Below are positions 61,979 through 64,000 of a DNA stretch of 64,000 bases, piece by piece. Source of the stretch: Burkholderiales bacterium 70-64 (GTDB lineage: Bacteria > Pseudomonadota > Gammaproteobacteria > Burkholderiales > Burkholderiaceae_E); NCBI GenBank assembly GCA_001898645.1, contig MKUQ01000039.1, positions 1-64,000 of the forward strand, read 5' to 3'. Every line of letters starts with the position of its first letter. Position 1 is the stretch's first letter. The notes below the pieces were generated by a model. That model was not told the origin of the DNA. It saw only the letters and a list, made by a program, of their open reading frames with translations, and did not search any database. The position numbers and the translations under genes were made by a program.

Positions 61979-63736
61979 CTACATCGACAGCGAGCCCTCG
62001 CGGAACTCCGTGCGGTCCAGCCACACGTTGACCAGCACCGGCCTGCCCTGCCGCGCCAGCTCGCGCGCACGCTTCAGCGCACCCTCGATCTCGTCCATCC
62101 GCGTCACCAGCAGTCCCTCGGCGCCGAAGCCGCGCGCCACTTCGTGATAGGCGGTGCGCGCCAGCACGGTGCCGACGTCGTCCTCGAGCATCTTGACCTG
62201 CTCGCGCGCGATCTGCATCCAGGCGGCATCGTTGCCGACGACGGCGATCACCGGGAAGCCGTGCCGCACGAAGGTGTCGAACTCGGTCAGGCCGAAGCCG
62301 CAGGTGCCGTCTCCGAAGATGATCCAGGTTTCGCGATCGGGCCGGGCGGTGGCCGCGCCGATCGCGAAACCCGCGCCAACGCCCAGCGTGCCGAAAGCTC
62401 CGGGGTCGAGCCAGCTCAGCGGCCCTCTCGGATGCAGCACATAGCTGGCGGTGGCCACGAAATCGCCGCCGTCGGCCACGAAGAGCGCGTTCTCGCCTGC
62501 TTCGCGCTCGATCGCACGCAACAATGCGAGGGGATTCACGTATTCGCCGCGCATCGCCGCCTGTCGGTCGATCTCGGCCTCGCGCGCGTCGTCGCGCAAG
62601 CGCAGCGCGGCCAGCCATTCGTCGCGGCGCGGCGCTTCGCCTCCGGCCCCCCTGCCCGCCAGCGCCTGCAGGAATCGACCGGCGTCGCCCAGCGCCAGGA
62701 CGGTCGGGCGGCGGTTGAGCCTCGCGTCGCGTGCGCTGCGGTTGGCCGAGATCAGCGTCGCGCTGCGGCGCACGTGCCGGCCGTAATCGAGCCGGAAATC
62801 GCACGGCACGCCGGCAAGCAGCACGCAGTCGGCTTCGCGCAGCGCCTGCCGGCGCTGATGCCGCATCTGCAGCGGATGATCGCGGCCCAGCAGGCCGCGC
62901 GCCATGCCCGACAGATACACCGGCACGCCCAGCCGCGCGACCGCCTCGGCCAGCCGCGCCGCCTCGGCCGCATTCACGACGGCCTGGCTGCCGATGACGG
63001 CGAGCGGCCGTTCGGCCTTGCCCAGCGCCGCGCTCGCGGCGCGGATCGACGCATCGCCGGCCTCCGGCGTGGCTGCCGCCGGCGCGCGGGGCAGGCTCGT
63101 CTCGTGGCTGCCCTCGAACATGCGGTGCACGTGGCGGTTCAGGTACCAGCGCAGCGCCCGCTCGGACAGCGAAGTGCCCTTGCCGCCGGCGTCGGCATAC
63201 CACTGGCGGATCGACGCTTCGTCGTACAGCAGGTCGACCGGGCATTCGATGAAGACCGGCCCCGGCACGCCGGAGCGTGCCAGCGCGAAGGCCGCCTCGA
63301 CCGCCGGACCGAGGTCGCGTACACGCCGCACCCGGAAGCAGCGCTTGACGTGCGGCGCGACCAGCGGGCGCTGGTCGATGTCCTGCAGCGCACCGCGTCC
63401 CTGCAGCGCGGTGGGTGCGGCACCGCCCAGCAGCACCACCGGCGACTGCGCGAGCTGCGCGTTCTTGAGCGCGGTGATGGTGTTGGTGATGCCGGGGCCG
63501 GCCGTCACGGCTGCCACGCCGGGCAGGCCCGACAGGCGTGCCGTCGCGTCGGCGGCAAAGACGGCGGTGGCCTCGTCGCGCACGTCGACGATGCGGATCC
63601 CGCGCGCCTTGGCCGCGCTGAGGATGGGCGAGATGTGGCCGCCGCACAGCGTGTAGATGCAGGGCACGCCATGGGTGCGCAACACCTCGGCAATGCGCTC
63701 GCCGCCATGGAGCGCGGGCGGCTGCGTCAGGCCCAT
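61979..63736 (-). CDS. ThDP-dependent enzyme (acetolactate synthase/2-hydroxyacyl-CoA lyase-like)
   Basis: A 585-residue enzyme with the three domains of the acetolactate synthase superfamily. The ThDP-activating Glu is in [14 protein letters not shown]. The C-terminal motif is [14 protein letters not shown]...VVGNDAAW (GDG-x~25-N). The sequence style is closer to ILVBL/HACL-type lyases and oxalyl-CoA decarboxylase than to IlvB, and there is no ilvH-like small subunit gene beside it. It overlaps the acyl-CoA ligase gene by about ten bases, suggesting joint action on a CoA ester (inference). The exact reaction is unassigned. Confidence 0.8.
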   Translation of the reverse strand: MGLTQPPALHGGERIAEVLRTHGVPCIYTLCGGHISPILSAAKARGIRIVDVRDEATAVFAADATARLSGLPGVAAVTAGPGITNTITALKNAQLAQSPVVLLGGAAPTALQGRGALQDIDQRPLVAPHVKRCFRVRRVRDLGPAVEAAFALARSGVPGPVFIECPVDLLYDEASIRQWYADAGGKGTSLSERALRWYLNRHVHRMFEGSHETSLPRAPAAATPEAGDASIRAASAALGKAERPLAVIGSQAVVNAAEAARLAEAVARLGVPVYLSGMARGLLGRDHPLQMRHQRRQALREADCVLLAGVPCDFRLDYGRHVRRSATLISANRSARDARLNRRPTVLALGDAGRFLQALAGRGAGGEAPRRDEWLAALRLRDDAREAEIDRQAAMRGEYVNPLALLRAIEREAGENALFVADGGDFVATASYVLHPRGPLSWLDPGAFGTLGVGAGFAIGAATARPDRETWIIFGDGTCGFGLTEFDTFVRHGFPVIAVVGNDAAWMQIAREQVKMLEDDVGTVLARTAYHEVARGFGAEGLLVTRMDEIEGALKRARELARQGRPVLVNVWLDRTEFREGSLSM

Positions 63737-64000
63737 TGCACCTTCCGTCCGTCGGCGAACCAGCGTTCGACCTGCGGCTGCACGGCAGACTCGATGCGGC
63801 CGCGCCTGAGCTTCATGGTGGGCGTGAGGAATCCGTTCTCCACCGACCAGGGTTCGCCCATGACCACGATCATGCGCAGCCGCTCGTGGTCGGCCGCGTC
63901 GCAGTTCACTTCGTCGAGCAGTTGCTCCATCGCGGACCGCACCTGCGCGCGCACGGCGGGATCGCCGGTGCGCGGCCGCAGCGCCTCGGCGAGCTGCACG
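63727..64000 (-). CDS. AMP-binding acyl-CoA synthetase, C-terminal fragment (continues beyond window)
   Basis: The last 91 codons of a gene whose 5' part lies beyond the right edge. The segment VMGEPWSVENGFLTPTMKLRRGRIESAVQPQVERWF matches the C-terminus of long-chain fatty-acid-type CoA ligases (usual LTPTLKLRR...I...). The catalytic lysine equivalent is probably the K in PTMKLRR. It overlaps the start of the ThDP enzyme gene, so the two form an operon with the ligase first. Confidence 0.75.
   Translation of the reverse strand, partial: VQLAEALRPRTGDPAVRAQVRSAMEQLLDEVNCDAADHERLRMIVVMGEPWSVENGFLTPTMKLRRGRIESAVQPQVERWFADGRKVQWA

Noticed and set aside
61979-63736. Assignment of the ThDP enzyme as benzoylformate (phenylglyoxylate) decarboxylase
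   Set aside because: Attractive given the pad pathway, but the length and motif spacing fit the acetolactate synthase/HACL group better, and benzaldehyde is not an intermediate of the Pad route.
1-64000. tRNA, rRNA, CRISPR, prophage or insertion-sequence features
   Set aside because: No cloverleaf-like gene, rRNA segment, regularly spaced direct repeats, integrase or transposase frame could be supported by reading either strand.

Overview
This window is high-GC chromosomal DNA from what looks like a facultatively anaerobic, probably denitrifying betaproteobacterium of the Rhodocyclales/Burkholderiales type. The assignment rests on gene content, not on a marker gene: a Thauera-type ATP-dependent benzoyl-CoA reductase cluster, a PadBCD-type phenylacetyl-CoA oxidoreductase, a complete type II secretion operon, and FNR-type operators. 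I saw no rRNA, tRNA, CRISPR array, insertion sequence or transposase gene.

Layout. 1-2418: a penicillin-acylase-family (Ntn hydrolase) gene on the minus strand, cut off at its 3' end by the window edge. 2468-7034: a translationally coupled ABC ATPase / FtsX-like permease / Tat-exported AttH-like lipoprotein-class cassette. 7040-13212: a signalling block (OmpR-type response regulator, truncated HD-GYP protein, chemoreceptor, multi-TM histidine kinase) and an MFS transporter. 13217-24926: type II secretion, with gspC divergent from gspG-H-I-J-K-L-M-N-D-E-F. 25009-25803: thyA. 25883-26983: an Rrf2-type regulator and a GNAT protein.

27239-39516 (plus strand) is one run of genes for anaerobic phenylacetate use: a Liv-type ABC importer, a small hot-dog thioesterase, padB-padC-padD, a phenylacetate-CoA ligase, a DUF2249 protein and a polytopic membrane protein. 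39599-43750 continues with a hemerythrin, a tandem-GNAT protein, a MIP18/DUF59 protein, a second histidine-rich membrane protein and LpxO. 43798-47429 (minus) holds a Pat-like protein acetyltransferase and a DUF808 membrane protein. 47728-55675 (minus) is had-oah-dch-bcrC-bcrB-bcrA-bcrD-fdx. Divergent from it, 55917-59513 carries korA-korB, a ferritin-like protein and a RidA-family protein. 59704-64000: folA, a CYTH-CHAD protein, a ThDP-dependent lyase/synthase-like enzyme and the C-terminus of an acyl-CoA ligase.

How it fits together. Aromatic acids are imported, activated by the ligase, and phenylacetyl-CoA is oxidised at the alpha carbon by PadBCD toward phenylglyoxylate. An oxidative decarboxylation to benzoyl-CoA is then needed, but its dedicated enzyme is not in the window. 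Benzoyl-CoA is dearomatised by BcrABCD, hydrated by Dch, oxidised by Had and ring-opened by Oah. KorAB reduces the ferredoxin that feeds Bcr. Three FNR-type boxes (26999, 39513, 55848) sit at the heads of the three blocks and suggest shared anaerobic control. Palindromic REP-like elements abut several stop codons. Four GNAT-type acetyltransferase modules lie around the CoA-ligase genes, which suggests control by lysine acetylation, a hypothesis only.
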